Notes: a model not told the origin generated them from the sequence alone. Shown: positions 42,988-51,699, numbered from the stretch's first letter. The stretch: 64,000 bases of DNA from Muribaculaceae bacterium (GCA_017964485.1 JAGCRW010000021.1:24265-88264), one strand, 5' to 3'. Made by a program: numbers and translations.

Positions 42988-43536
42988 TTATTGTCCTAAG
43001 AGGATGTTGTAGATTGCGGTAACGTCACCTGCAGTTACTACGCCGTCGCCGTCAACGTCGCCAAATATGCCGCCTTCGTAACCAGGAGTAACAAATTTCA
43101 CGTTGATGAACTGCTCGAGGATTGCTGTCATGTCAATGTCGATGTCGGCCTTTGCGTCGGTGCCGTCAAACTGTGCTGCCATGATGATGGGAACCTCGCC
43201 AAGCATAGGGCCTAACCAGAAAGGTATGTTGGGGTCATTGCCCTCGGCTACAGTGATGCTTTGGTCAGCAACTATAGTAGTCACGCCATTGATGGTGTAA
43301 CCCTTCATGTTGTCGAGAACGATGTTGCCTACACCCATTGGGCTACCGCCGTTGTCGAGGACAAAGTTGTTGATGCTCAGACAATAGGTGTCATCTTCAT
43401 TTTGGGTAATGTTGATAGTGGTCTCTTGAGTTCCACCCTCGCCATTGACAGACACGGTAATTTTACCGGCATAGTCGGTAGCAAATGCGCTCAAAGAAAG
43501 AGCTGCAGCTGCGATAAAAGTGAAAATTTTCTTCAT
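42988..43536 (-). CDS. Secreted calycin-like protein with one dockerin loop
   Basis: 182 residues. Signal peptide MKKIFTFIAAAALSLSAFA. Residues about 20-155 are a calycin-like barrel (YAGKITVSVNGEGG...TYCLSINNFVLDNG, GPMLGEVPIIMAAQF) that lines up with the first 145 residues of the downstream calycin-PCMD protein. The C-terminus has only one dockerin-type loop, GDVDGDGVVTAGDVTAIYNI, where functional dockerins have two. A lone loop could pair in trans or be a relic. Role unknown; small ligand binding is possible given the lipocalin-like fold. Confidence 0.8.
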   Translation of the reverse strand: MKKIFTFIAAAALSLSAFATDYAGKITVSVNGEGGTQETTINITQNEDDTYCLSINNFVLDNGGSPMGVGNIVLDNMKGYTINGVTTIVADQSITVAEGNDPNIPFWLGPMLGEVPIIMAAQFDGTDAKADIDIDMTAILEQFINVKFVTPGYEGGIFGDVDGDGVVTAGDVTAIYNILLGQ

Positions 43537-43596
43537 GATTAAAACGTTTAAATTGTTATTTTATAATTAATTGTTTCATTTTATATTCATTCTGCA

Positions 43597-44382
43597 TTAT
43601 TTAAATCGGTAGGCGATGCCTATTGTGCCGTAGATAGGGTAGAGGGTCTGGTCAAGGGTCTTGAAACTGCTCTTGAAGAAACCGCTCAGGCCCCAATTGA
43701 GGTCGGCATAGATGCCAAAACGGCGAGCAAAAAAGTAGTCAACGCCCACTCCCATGCCCCATTGCACCTTGCGGATATCATCTTTGAAGTCGTAGTTGCC
43801 GCGCTCATTTTCCTCGCTGCCTAATAGGACTTTTGCGCCTGTTGGATCATTTACTCGAATATATCCATCGTAGGCAAAACCGTCAAAGCCACAACTGGTG
43901 ACATAGGAGAAATAGGGGCCAAACTTGAGTTTCCACTTGTCGCTGAACTTGTACACGGCTTGAATGGGTATAGTGAAAGTCCACTGCACGGCGTGGCTGT
44001 CGTTCTTGCCAGAGAACACGCCTTCCATTGATTGACCGTCTTGGGTGACTTGCATGTGGTAGTTCTTTACGGTAGCATCAATATGCATCGCCTTGTTCTC
44101 GAAATGGATTCCTGCGAGCACTCCCCAATGCTCACTTGCAGGCTTGATAAGGTCGGCGCCAAATGCCACGTTGGGCTGGAGGATAAACTTGTTAAGTTTC
44201 CTTATCTCGGCAGGCATACCCATTGGTGCAGTGCCTCCAATGGAATATCCAATTCTGCCATATCCCTCTACCTTGCGGAAGAAGTCTTGTAGGTTTTTGC
44301 ATCCGCCATCGTTGGGCATGATTGCCCATGCGCTAATCGTGGCGATAGTCACTAATAATATTGATGTTATATATCGTTTCAT
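43597..44382 (-). CDS. Outer-membrane beta-barrel protein
   Basis: 261 residues. Signal peptide KRYITSILLVTIATISAWA. The rest alternates amphipathic strands and ends in an aromatic-rich strand, TIGIAYRFK, with terminal Phe-Lys, as in PorT/OmpW-like barrels. Strands such as QWGMGVGVDYFFARRFGIYA and LNWGLSGFFKSS are visible; about eight to ten strands would fit. It is 37 bases after the PCMD lipoprotein and 60 bases before the calycin-dockerin gene, all on one strand, so it may be the membrane component of the unit. Confidence 0.8.
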   Translation of the reverse strand: MKRYITSILLVTIATISAWAIMPNDGGCKNLQDFFRKVEGYGRIGYSIGGTAPMGMPAEIRKLNKFILQPNVAFGADLIKPASEHWGVLAGIHFENKAMHIDATVKNYHMQVTQDGQSMEGVFSGKNDSHAVQWTFTIPIQAVYKFSDKWKLKFGPYFSYVTSCGFDGFAYDGYIRVNDPTGAKVLLGSEENERGNYDFKDDIRKVQWGMGVGVDYFFARRFGIYADLNWGLSGFFKSSFKTLDQTLYPIYGTIGIAYRFK

Positions 44383-44398
44383 ATTTGAATCTAAATTC

Positions 44399-44422
44399 TA
44401 ACTGATAACTGACAACTGATTA
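44399..44422. repeat. AACTGATAACTGACAACTG repeat starting at a stop codon
   Basis: On the minus strand the PCMD lipoprotein gene ends GAG TAA TCAGTTGTCAG and the repeat continues TTATCAGTTAG. Same family as 10381-10420. Confidence 0.65.
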
Positions 44423-45586
44423 CTCTTTAGTCTCGCAGGTGAGTTTCACCTTGTCAATCTTGAGCATGCTGCCAATGGCCCCTTCGAAGTTTGCTCCCTC
44501 AATGCTCGATGAGAACACGATAGTGAGGTTGTACCCTCGGTTGGCAAGCAGTTCAGGGTCTATCTCTTTCTTGTATTCAAACTCGATGTCAAAGTGTACC
44601 CACTGTCCATTGGTTTCGTTTACATTGTTGACGCGTGCTACTGCCACAATGTTCTCACTGGATAGCACATTGTCTCCGTAGAGCACCAGCGGGCTGCCAG
44701 TGCGGTCGTGGTTGATGTAAAGCACCGAATAGATGTCGCCAGCGTCAATGTGTTCGGGATGCACGACGAAGTCCTTGTCGGTAAATGGTGCACTTGGACT
44801 GTACTGATAGTAACCCGAAAGCCTAACTGGTTTCTGAGTGAATGGGATACCAAACTCTGTAGCTTTCAATGGCTGGAACAACCCTGAAAGTATGTTGAAT
44901 TTGCCTAAGAACAGATTGCCAGCAGCAATAGGCTTACCCATTGTTTTGCCCATAGGGCCTGTGTCTCTTGTGATAAACTCAACACCATGCCCATCATAGC
45001 CATTTTCAAGAACAAATGTGGGATATTCATTGGGGGCAGAATTGCTGTTTGCAATATAGAAACCATAATTACCTGTAGCCCAGTCATCACCTAAACTGCC
45101 ATCAGGCAATGTGTTGTGCCACACATAGAACTTGTGTGTGGATGGGTCAAGCTCATAGTGTTCAAAGTCGAAATCGATAACCGATGTGGTGTATTTCGCC
45201 ATGCGGTTGCACGACACGGTATAGGTGCGGCTCCATTTGCCATCTTGTGAGGTGACAGTGTATGTAACAGGGCCATTGCTGAAGTCATGTACCGATCCAC
45301 TGGCAGGAGTGATGGTGGCGCCAGGGGTGATGGTGAATTGTGGCGCAAAAGCTGTGACATCGGCATCATCACGCATGGTGAACACGATTTTGTCGTCGGT
45401 GCTGATGACATTGATAAGCGTGTCGTTAGGACTGTAGAAGTTTGCTTCAAGGTCGCTAACATGCACCCACGCTTTCTCGATGTCGCATTCAGAATTGAGC
45501 GGTTCGTCCTTAAAACATGATGTTGAGATGACTGTGAGCACTATAAGTGCCACAGTAACAGCTATTTTGTAATTGTAAAATTTCAT
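44420..45586 (-). CDS. PCMD-domain surface lipoprotein
   Basis: 388 residues. Signal with lipobox: ALIVLTVISTSC, so lipid-anchored. Residues about 25-150 hold a fold with DADVTAFAPQFTITPGATI and a WSRTYTVS strand (DUF4493-like or Ig-like). The PCMD domain covers about 150-385: DFDFEHYELDPSTHKFYVWH, PVRLSGYYQYSPSAPFTDKD, VYSVLYINHD-type IYSVLYINHDRTGSPLVLYG and SMLKIDKVKLTCE. This domain is widespread in Bacteroidales polysaccharide loci, but its biochemical role is not established. First gene of a four-gene operon with a barrel and two calycin-like proteins. Confidence 0.82.
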   Translation of the reverse strand: MKFYNYKIAVTVALIVLTVISTSCFKDEPLNSECDIEKAWVHVSDLEANFYSPNDTLINVISTDDKIVFTMRDDADVTAFAPQFTITPGATITPASGSVHDFSNGPVTYTVTSQDGKWSRTYTVSCNRMAKYTTSVIDFDFEHYELDPSTHKFYVWHNTLPDGSLGDDWATGNYGFYIANSNSAPNEYPTFVLENGYDGHGVEFITRDTGPMGKTMGKPIAAGNLFLGKFNILSGLFQPLKATEFGIPFTQKPVRLSGYYQYSPSAPFTDKDFVVHPEHIDAGDIYSVLYINHDRTGSPLVLYGDNVLSSENIVAVARVNNVNETNGQWVHFDIEFEYKKEIDPELLANRGYNLTIVFSSSIEGANFEGAIGSMLKIDKVKLTCETKE

Positions 45587-45625
45587 TTCAAATATTTCGT
45601 TTTATTAAAATCTAATTTCAAACTG

Positions 45626-45633
45626 CAAAGGTA
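45626..45633 (-). promoter_or_regulatory. -7 element of the PCMD/calycin operon
   Basis: Minus strand TACCTTTG, 40 bases before the first gene of the operon. Confidence 0.5.
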
Positions 45634-45737
45634 GTTATTTTTCTTGAATTACACTCTTTTTAATATTAAAATATTATATATAAAAGAAAAAATATGTTTT
45701 AATCAGAATTTGTTGCTTTTTATTGAAATAAATATAG

Positions 45738-45745
45738 TATATTTG
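45738..45745 (+). promoter_or_regulatory. -7 element of the CapD/WbpM-like gene
   Basis: TATATTTG. Transcription would start near 45752, which leaves almost no leader for ATG 45760 and supports ATG 45829. Confidence 0.5.
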
Positions 45746-45828
45746 CGCCACAAAAAGAAATGACTGCCTTTCTTGCTCGCAAAGCGATGCAGGGTGGTCA
45801 ATGTTTTTATAAGATTATAGAGTCTAAA

Positions 45829-47835
45829 ATGATAGATACATTAATTCGGCAGTTATTTGAACTGAAGTGGTTTAAGAATCTGAAGACCAACACAGTTCCA
45901 CGATGGATGATATTGCTTATCGACATGGTGCTAGTGGCATGCAGCTATGGCATCTTCATCTGGTCAAGCCTAAATCACCAGGTTGGCAGTTCAACATTTG
46001 TTATATTACGCAATTTGGTGCTGATAGTCACTGTCTATGGTTTGGTAACGTATTTCTCAAAAAGTTACACCTGTATCATTCGCCTCTCGGTAATTGAGGA
46101 CTTGTACCGCGAGTTTATTGTGGTGTTTATGTCTACTATCATCTTGATAATAATCAACATGATATGGGGTACTATTTTCCGCGATGTGCTGTTCAGCTAT
46201 TGGGGTGTGATATATGTTGGTGTGCTGGCGTTTGCATTGCTGATGATAGAGCGTTTGGTAATCAAGTATATGTATGCCCGTATTACGGTTACCGAGAGCA
46301 AGCGCCGCAAGGTTCTAGTGCTGGGCACATCGCTTGACTCGTTGATTCTCGCCAATGCTCTCAAAAACGAGATTGGCGGCAAATACGAACCCGTAGGACT
46401 GCTGAGCATCAAGAGCGGCAAGGACAAGGATGAGATCAACGGCTTCAAGGTGTATAAATACAATCCTGATGATGTGGCCAATATTTTCGTGGGTGGCGGC
46501 ATCCATGCACTGATTTTTGACTCGTCGGCTATCAAACTGATGCGCAACGGTTTTGCCGACAAGTTTATGGAGAATAATATCGCTTTGTTGGCGATTAACA
46601 AGGTCGAGGAGTTTGAGATTGATGATGATCGCGAAGGCTCCAACATCTCAACCTATATCAAAGAGGTGCAGATTGAGGACTTGCTTGGTCGTGACCCAAT
46701 CGTGCTGAACAATACCCTCGTGCGCTCACACATCAAAGATTCGGTTGTGCTCATCACTGGCGCCTGTGGCTCTATAGGCAGCGAGATAGTGCGTCAGGTG
46801 GCAAGCTACAAGGCAAGGCAGATTATTCTTGTTGACCAAGCCGAGACGCCGATGCATGACCTGAGCCTTGAGATGAAGAAGGATTTCCCCGACGCCAATG
46901 TGGTGATGTATATGGGCGACGTGCACAATCACGCCCGCATGGAGGCGGCCTTCAAGCAGTTCAGGCCTAAATATGTGTTCCACGCTGCAGCCTATAAGCA
47001 TGTGCCAATGATGGAGCTTAACCCCACCGAGGCAGTGCTCACCAACGTGGAAGGCACTAAGAACATTGCCGACCTGGCACTCAAGTATGGCGTGTATAAA
47101 TTTGTGATGGTATCTACTGATAAGGCGGTGAACCCCAGCAATATAATGGGTTGCACCAAGCGCTTGGCCGAGATTTACTGCCAGTCGCTGTTCTTCGACG
47201 CCCAGAAGATGGGCAAGAATACCCAGTTCATCACTACCCGCTTTGGTAACGTGCTTGGAAGCAATGGCTCGGTAATCCCATTGTTCCGCAAGCAGATAGA
47301 AAATGGCGGCCCCGTCACTGTTACCCACCGCGACATAATCCGCTACTTCATGACAATTCCCGAGGCATGCTCACTCGTGCTTGAGGCGGGTTGCATGGGG
47401 CATGGCGGTGAGATTTACATCTTCGATATGGGTCAGCCGGTGCGCATCTACGACCTCGCCACTCGCATGATTTCGCTGGCAGGACTGCGTCCGCACATCG
47501 ACATCCAGATTGAGGAGATTGGCCTGCGTCCAGGAGAGAAACTTTATGAGGAGCTGCTCAACGACAAGGAGAACACCATCAAGACCGATAACGAGAAAAT
47601 CATGATTGCACAGGTGCGCAAGTATGATTACATCGATGTGTGCAACAATATCGATAACATCATCGAGCTCGCCCAAAGTGGCAACATCCACGATATGGTA
47701 AAGGGCATGAAGCAGTTTGTGCCCGAGTACAAGAGCATGCATAGCGAGTACGAGAACATTGACCACGAAATAGAGTCAGGCAACAAAAACGAAGACAACT
47801 ACTATTTCAACCCCACAGCTCCAGTTGGAAAATAA
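45829..47835 (+). CDS. Membrane-bound nucleoside-diphosphate-sugar dehydratase/epimerase (CapD/WbpM type)
   Basis: 668 residues from MIDTLIRQLFELKWF; an earlier in-frame ATG at 45760 is too close to the promoter. Four transmembrane helices (about 25-150) lead into a Rossmann-like domain (VLVLGTSLDSLILANAL). The catalytic SDR domain shows ITGACGSIGSEIVRQ (about 308-322), the modified site STDKAVNPSNIMGCTKR, TRFGNVLGSNGSVIPLF and RPGEKLYEELL. Such enzymes are 4,6-dehydratases or epimerases acting on UDP-N-acetylglucosamine in O-antigen and capsule synthesis. Alone in its own unit here, though two glycosyltransferases lie earlier in the window. Confidence 0.87.
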   Translation: MIDTLIRQLFELKWFKNLKTNTVPRWMILLIDMVLVACSYGIFIWSSLNHQVGSSTFVILRNLVLIVTVYGLVTYFSKSYTCIIRLSVIEDLYREFIVVFMSTIILIIINMIWGTIFRDVLFSYWGVIYVGVLAFALLMIERLVIKYMYARITVTESKRRKVLVLGTSLDSLILANALKNEIGGKYEPVGLLSIKSGKDKDEINGFKVYKYNPDDVANIFVGGGIHALIFDSSAIKLMRNGFADKFMENNIALLAINKVEEFEIDDDREGSNISTYIKEVQIEDLLGRDPIVLNNTLVRSHIKDSVVLITGACGSIGSEIVRQVASYKARQIILVDQAETPMHDLSLEMKKDFPDANVVMYMGDVHNHARMEAAFKQFRPKYVFHAAAYKHVPMMELNPTEAVLTNVEGTKNIADLALKYGVYKFVMVSTDKAVNPSNIMGCTKRLAEIYCQSLFFDAQKMGKNTQFITTRFGNVLGSNGSVIPLFRKQIENGGPVTVTHRDIIRYFMTIPEACSLVLEAGCMGHGGEIYIFDMGQPVRIYDLATRMISLAGLRPHIDIQIEEIGLRPGEKLYEELLNDKENTIKTDNEKIMIAQVRKYDYIDVCNNIDNIIELAQSGNIHDMVKGMKQFVPEYKSMHSEYENIDHEIESGNKNEDNYYFNPTAPVGK

Positions 47836-47871
47836 ACTCAAATAGGCTATTAAGTAGCCGTTTAGCGATAA

Positions 47872-47911
47872 AAAACAAATAGCTCAAATCATCGATTTGA
47901 GCTATTTTTGT
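47872..47911. terminator. Bidirectional terminator
   Basis: AAATAGCTCAAATC (47877-47890) pairs with GATTTGAGCTATTT, flanked by A-rich and T-rich runs; ends both converging genes. Confidence 0.85.
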
Positions 47912-47927
47912 GACACTAGTAAGAGGG

Positions 47928-49433
47928 TTATTTCTTTCGGCCTTTCTTGCTTATGGGAACAGCGATAGCGGCAATTAATAGTGCAGCTAATGCTGCAGAT
48001 GTGACTTTGCCTGTGGTTGTGCCAAACCAATTGATTAAAGTGTTGCTTGATCCTGTGCCCATTTTGCCATCATTAGCAGCCGTAATGCTGTCACTGTCGG
48101 CTGGCATAGTCGGCGTTATTACTGGTTCGGGCTCGGCATATTCTACACTATAGATGTTCACTGCTAGACCTCCAAAAGTCTTTCCATTCTTGGTGTGCCC
48201 TTGTGATGTTACAATGACGGTTTTCCCGTCTTTGCTTACATCGAGTCCCACGGGATAGGAGTCGACAGGAATCTGTGCAATCATCTTCATTGTGCGTGTG
48301 TCGACCACGCATAGGCTACTTGCATTGTTGCAGGCCGCGAAAATATATTTCCCGCTCGGCGACATCTCAATAGTTCTTGCGCCATTACCTACCTTGCAGT
48401 TTTCCCATCCTGTTAATGTCGCCTTCTTATTGGTCATCTGCTTAACCGATTCCAAAAACTTGTCGAGCTTGATGCGTTGTACATATCCAGCGCTGTTGAC
48501 GCTCAGATATATATAGCCATCACTGATGAGAATGTGACGCACATTTGGCATCACGCCCATTACTCTGCCCAGATACTCCTGTTTTTCAACATCGATAACT
48601 GCTAGGCCTCCGCCTCCGCCCATACAGCACACGATGATGTACTTGTCGTCGGGGGTAAACACTGTGCCACGCAGGCAGTAGCCGCTGTTGTTGTCACGGT
48701 TTACCTTTTTGTTGCCAAAGTTGAGAGGTAACACATAGTCTACTACCAATAATTTTGTGTAGTGCCAGTCCTCAGGGTTGTTGCTCGAGATGTCGAGCAG
48801 TCCCACGGTGTTGTTGCCCCAGTGTGTGACAGCAAGAGTCTTGTTGTCATGGGAAGTGGCCACCATCTTTGGTAGAGGTCCAGTCTCAAAGAGCCGCACG
48901 ATTTCGTCGGTTTGCGTGTCGATAACTGCCATTGCCGAGGGCTCTACTGCGTTAATATCGAAGATCCGTCGATAGTAAGGAACCCACAAATATCTTCCTC
49001 CATGCGAGAAGGTTGCCTCAACTGGTTTGCCCATAAAAGTGTTGGGCGATTTCCACTGTTTGTGCCACTCAAATAAACCACTAGGTGGTGCCCACAGGTG
49101 CTTTGAGCCGGCATCAGTGAAATTGTGGCTTATAACTTTGAGTTTCTTGTGTGTTGCCATATCGTAGGCAATGGTCACACCACCTTCGAGCGAGTTGATA
49201 TAGTACTTCTTGCCGTCGGGAGTTACGCTGGCCGACTTAGGCGAGTTGATGTCTCGGTCGTAGCTGTCTTTCATCGCAGCGCTGTAGTTCTGCTTTTTGG
49301 CGATGAGAGTGAGTTTAAGCTTTCCATCTGTTGATGTCGCAGTCTCTCCCACTTTTGGGTGGATGACCTCTTCGGCAATGCCACTGGTAGTTAGAATTGC
49401 CGATAATAATAGAAATAGTATGTGCCGTTTCAT
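47928..49433 (-). CDS. YncE-like beta-propeller protein with C-terminal membrane anchor
   Basis: 501 residues from the start MKRHILFLLLSAILTTS (signal peptide); the longer frame start overlaps rlmN. Propeller-type repeats are visible: SASVTPDGKKYYINS, ATFSHGGRYLWVPYYR, GTVFTPDDKYIIVC, EMSPSGKYIFAACN, LDVSKDGKTVIVTS. This is the 40-residue YVTN pattern seen in surface-layer and quinohemoprotein-like propellers. The end, after a Pro/Ser-rich linker, is a helix TSAALAALLIAAIAVPIS followed by KKGRKK. This resembles a sortase-like or C-terminal tail anchor. Role unknown; a surface or periplasmic scaffold is plausible. Confidence 0.78.
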   Translation of the reverse strand: MKRHILFLLLSAILTTSGIAEEVIHPKVGETATSTDGKLKLTLIAKKQNYSAAMKDSYDRDINSPKSASVTPDGKKYYINSLEGGVTIAYDMATHKKLKVISHNFTDAGSKHLWAPPSGLFEWHKQWKSPNTFMGKPVEATFSHGGRYLWVPYYRRIFDINAVEPSAMAVIDTQTDEIVRLFETGPLPKMVATSHDNKTLAVTHWGNNTVGLLDISSNNPEDWHYTKLLVVDYVLPLNFGNKKVNRDNNSGYCLRGTVFTPDDKYIIVCCMGGGGGLAVIDVEKQEYLGRVMGVMPNVRHILISDGYIYLSVNSAGYVQRIKLDKFLESVKQMTNKKATLTGWENCKVGNGARTIEMSPSGKYIFAACNNASSLCVVDTRTMKMIAQIPVDSYPVGLDVSKDGKTVIVTSQGHTKNGKTFGGLAVNIYSVEYAEPEPVITPTMPADSDSITAANDGKMGTGSSNTLINWFGTTTGKVTSAALAALLIAAIAVPISKKGRKK

Positions 49434-49470
49434 AGAGTGAAAAGTGCCAGATTTATAGAACCTAAAGTTG

Positions 49471-50550
49471 TTATTTTGTTGGTTTCTTTGACTTCTTCTC
49501 CTCTTCTTTGTCAGCATCTTTCACTTTGCCGGCGAGCATTCCGCAGGCGGCGCTGATGTCCTCGCCACGGCTGCGGCGAATGGTGCAGGTGATGCCCTTG
49601 CCATTGAGGTAGTCGCGGAAGTAGGCCATTCGCTCGTCGCTCGAGGTGCGTAGCTTGGCGGCACCGGGAATCATGTGATAGCGGATGAGGTTGACGCGCA
49701 CATGCTCGTTAGGCAGAATCTCTCGCAGGGCCTCGGCGTGCTTGATGTCGTCGTTGAACCATTGCCACATAATGTATTCCACCGAGAGGCGACGCTGGTG
49801 GGCGAAGTCATACTTGCCGAGCAGTTCCATAACCTCTTTGATGTGGTAGGCGTTCTCGATAGGCATCAGCTGGCTGCGCTCGTCTTCAAGGGCATTGTGA
49901 ACGCTAACTGCGATGTGAACGCTAGTTGTCTCGCACAGCACTTTGAGAGCATTCTTCACGCCCACAGTCGAGACGGTGATGCGCTTGGGGCTCCATGCCA
50001 GTCCCCAGTCGGCTGTTAGAATTTCGATGACCTTGAGCACGTTGTCGAGATTATCGAGAGGCTCTCCCATGCCCATAAACACCACGTTGGTGAGTTCTTG
50101 GCTCTGTGGAACGCTAAGCACCTGGTTGATGATTTGGTTGGCAGTAAGATTGCCGTGGAAACCCTGGCGGCCAGTCATGCAGAAGTAGCAGTTCATGCGG
50201 CAGCCTTTTTGCGACGAGATGCACAACGTGGCGCGGTCGTCCTCAGGAATGAAGACACTCTCCACTGCCTTGTCGCCTCCAGCGTCGAAGAGGTACTTTA
50301 TGGTGCCGTCCTCGCTCGATTGAGCGTTCATCGGGCCATAGAGACCCACGCAATGCTGTTGTGCCAGCAACTCTTTGTTGGCCTTTGAAATGTTGCGCAT
50401 TTCGTCAAACGAGTTTACCCGCTTGTTGTAGATCCAGTCGGCGAGCTGAGTCGCGACAAATTTGGGCATACCGAGTCCGGCAGTTACTTCACGCAGTTCT
50501 TGCAATGTCATGCCAGCGAGTGGCTTGAGTTTCTTGCTCTTGGTTTCCAT
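49471..50550 (-). CDS. rlmN: 23S rRNA (adenine(2503)-C(2))-methyltransferase RlmN
   Basis: 359 residues. Radical SAM enzyme with the cluster motif CRMNCYFC (about 116-123) and a catalytic Cys near the end in GEDISAACGMLAGK (about 335). TVSTVGVKNALKVL and SLNALEDERSQLMP-type ALEDERSQLMPIENAYH are characteristic. It methylates A2503 of 23S rRNA and also some tRNAs. C-terminal Lys-rich tail (KEEEKKSKKPTK). Downstream 37 bases to the propeller gene on the same strand, so a shared transcript is possible. Confidence 0.93.
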   Translation of the reverse strand: METKSKKLKPLAGMTLQELREVTAGLGMPKFVATQLADWIYNKRVNSFDEMRNISKANKELLAQQHCVGLYGPMNAQSSEDGTIKYLFDAGGDKAVESVFIPEDDRATLCISSQKGCRMNCYFCMTGRQGFHGNLTANQIINQVLSVPQSQELTNVVFMGMGEPLDNLDNVLKVIEILTADWGLAWSPKRITVSTVGVKNALKVLCETTSVHIAVSVHNALEDERSQLMPIENAYHIKEVMELLGKYDFAHQRRLSVEYIMWQWFNDDIKHAEALREILPNEHVRVNLIRYHMIPGAAKLRTSSDERMAYFRDYLNGKGITCTIRRSRGEDISAACGMLAGKVKDADKEEEKKSKKPTK

Positions 50551-50582
50551 ATCGTTTTTGTCCTTAAATTCTTAACAATGTG

Positions 50583-50590
50583 CAAAGTTA
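50583..50590 (-). promoter_or_regulatory. -7 element of rlmN
   Basis: Minus strand TAACTTTG, 32 bases before the start. Confidence 0.45.
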
Positions 50591-50656
50591 GTCATATTTT
50601 TTTGATAATATGACTTTAAGATTAATATTTTAATTAGATTGTTCCTGTCGAATGTG

Positions 50657-51421
50657 CTACTCAGCGATGATCAGGTTGATGCCGTGGTCGTTGATTTGGC
50701 TGATGACGTGGGGGCTTATTCCCGCGTCGGTGATGATGAGGTCGATGTCATCGATGTTGCCGATTTTTGCGAAACCGCGTTTGCCAAACTTGCTTGAGTC
50801 GGCGAGAACAATTACCTTTTGTGCGGCGCGCATCATCTGCTGGTTAAGCTCTGCCTCGCGCATGTCGGTGGTAGTGAACCCAAAGTCGAAGTCTATGCCG
50901 TCAACACCCAAGAAAAGTTTTGAGAATGAGCAGTTTTCCAAAATCTGCTTGCTGTACTGACCCACCACCGAGAGGCTGCTGTGTCGCACCATACCGCCGA
51001 GCTGGATGATGTCGTTATTCTCGTCTTGCGAGAGAATGTCGCTCGCCGGAAGCGAAGCGCTCACCACCGTGAGACGGTGTTTTGGCCTGATGTTTCGCGC
51101 CAAGGCGTGAACTGTAGTCCCCGATGCTATGATGATAGAGTCGTCCTTGTCAATAAGCTTTGCAGCCTCGCGGCCTATTGCCTCCTTTTGCTCAACGGCG
51201 ATTTTCTCCTTCTCGTTTACCGAGCGGTTAAACGTGAATGGATTGATGATAATGGCCTTGCCATGACTGCGATAAAGTTTGCTGGCTTGTTCCAATTCGG
51301 TGAGGTCTTTCCTGATGGTCACCTGCGACACGTCGAGTAGCTCGGCGAGCTCGGCAACGGTGATAGATTCCTCTTTGAGCAGAACCTCCAGGATTTGTTC
51401 TTGACGTTTTTTCTTTAGCAT
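50657..51421 (-). CDS. glpR: DeoR-family regulator, likely GlpR
   Basis: 254 residues. N-terminal DeoR helix-turn-helix (SITVAELAELLDVSQVTIRK, about 19-38), then the sugar-phosphate-binding domain with DDSIIIASGTTVHALARNI and FLGVDGIDFDFGFTTTDMRE. DeoR-family regulators bind phosphorylated sugars; GlpR binds glycerol 3-phosphate. Its position, divergent from the glp genes across a shared 409-base region, supports GlpR, although the effector is inferred. Confidence 0.85.
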   Translation of the reverse strand: MLKKKRQEQILEVLLKEESITVAELAELLDVSQVTIRKDLTELEQASKLYRSHGKAIIINPFTFNRSVNEKEKIAVEQKEAIGREAAKLIDKDDSIIIASGTTVHALARNIRPKHRLTVVSASLPASDILSQDENNDIIQLGGMVRHSSLSVVGQYSKQILENCSFSKLFLGVDGIDFDFGFTTTDMREAELNQQMMRAAQKVIVLADSSKFGKRGFAKIGNIDDIDLIITDAGISPHVISQINDHGINLIIAE

Positions 51422-51484
51422 GGCCTTATATAATTTATTAATGTGTGACAGTTTGATTTGTGAGCTTTCGTTTTAGTTTCGTTG

Positions 51485-51492
51485 CAAAAGTA
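51485..51492 (-). promoter_or_regulatory. -7 element of glpR
   Basis: Minus strand TACTTTTG, 63 bases before the glpR start. Confidence 0.45.
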
Positions 51493-51668
51493 GTATATTC
51501 TTATAAAAGAAACAAATTTTTTTGCATTTTTTACAAAAGAAGTATGTTTTATGGGATTTTTATTTACAAATCATAGTTCAAATGAGTTAAAAAACAATGC
51601 TAAAAAGCATATTTTTTTCTTTCAGAGAGACAAAAAAACATTTTTTATGAAAAAAAGTAGTAAAAAAT

Positions 51669-51699
51669 TTTGCTATTTAAAAAATTATATCTACTTTTG
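51669..51699 (+). promoter_or_regulatory. Promoter of the glp operon
   Basis: TTTG (51669-51672), 19 bases, TACTTTTG (51692-51699); about 125 bases of leader precede glpA. The divergent glpR-glpA region is unusually AT rich with A- and T-tracts and is where GlpR operators are expected; I could not delimit one. Confidence 0.6.

Noticed and set aside
45760-45828. Longer start for the CapD/WbpM-like protein
   Set aside because: ATG 45760 lies only a few bases after the expected transcription start; the codons between show no conserved protein features.
49434-49517. Longer N-terminus of the propeller protein
   Set aside because: It would overlap rlmN and put a basic stretch in front of a clear signal peptide.
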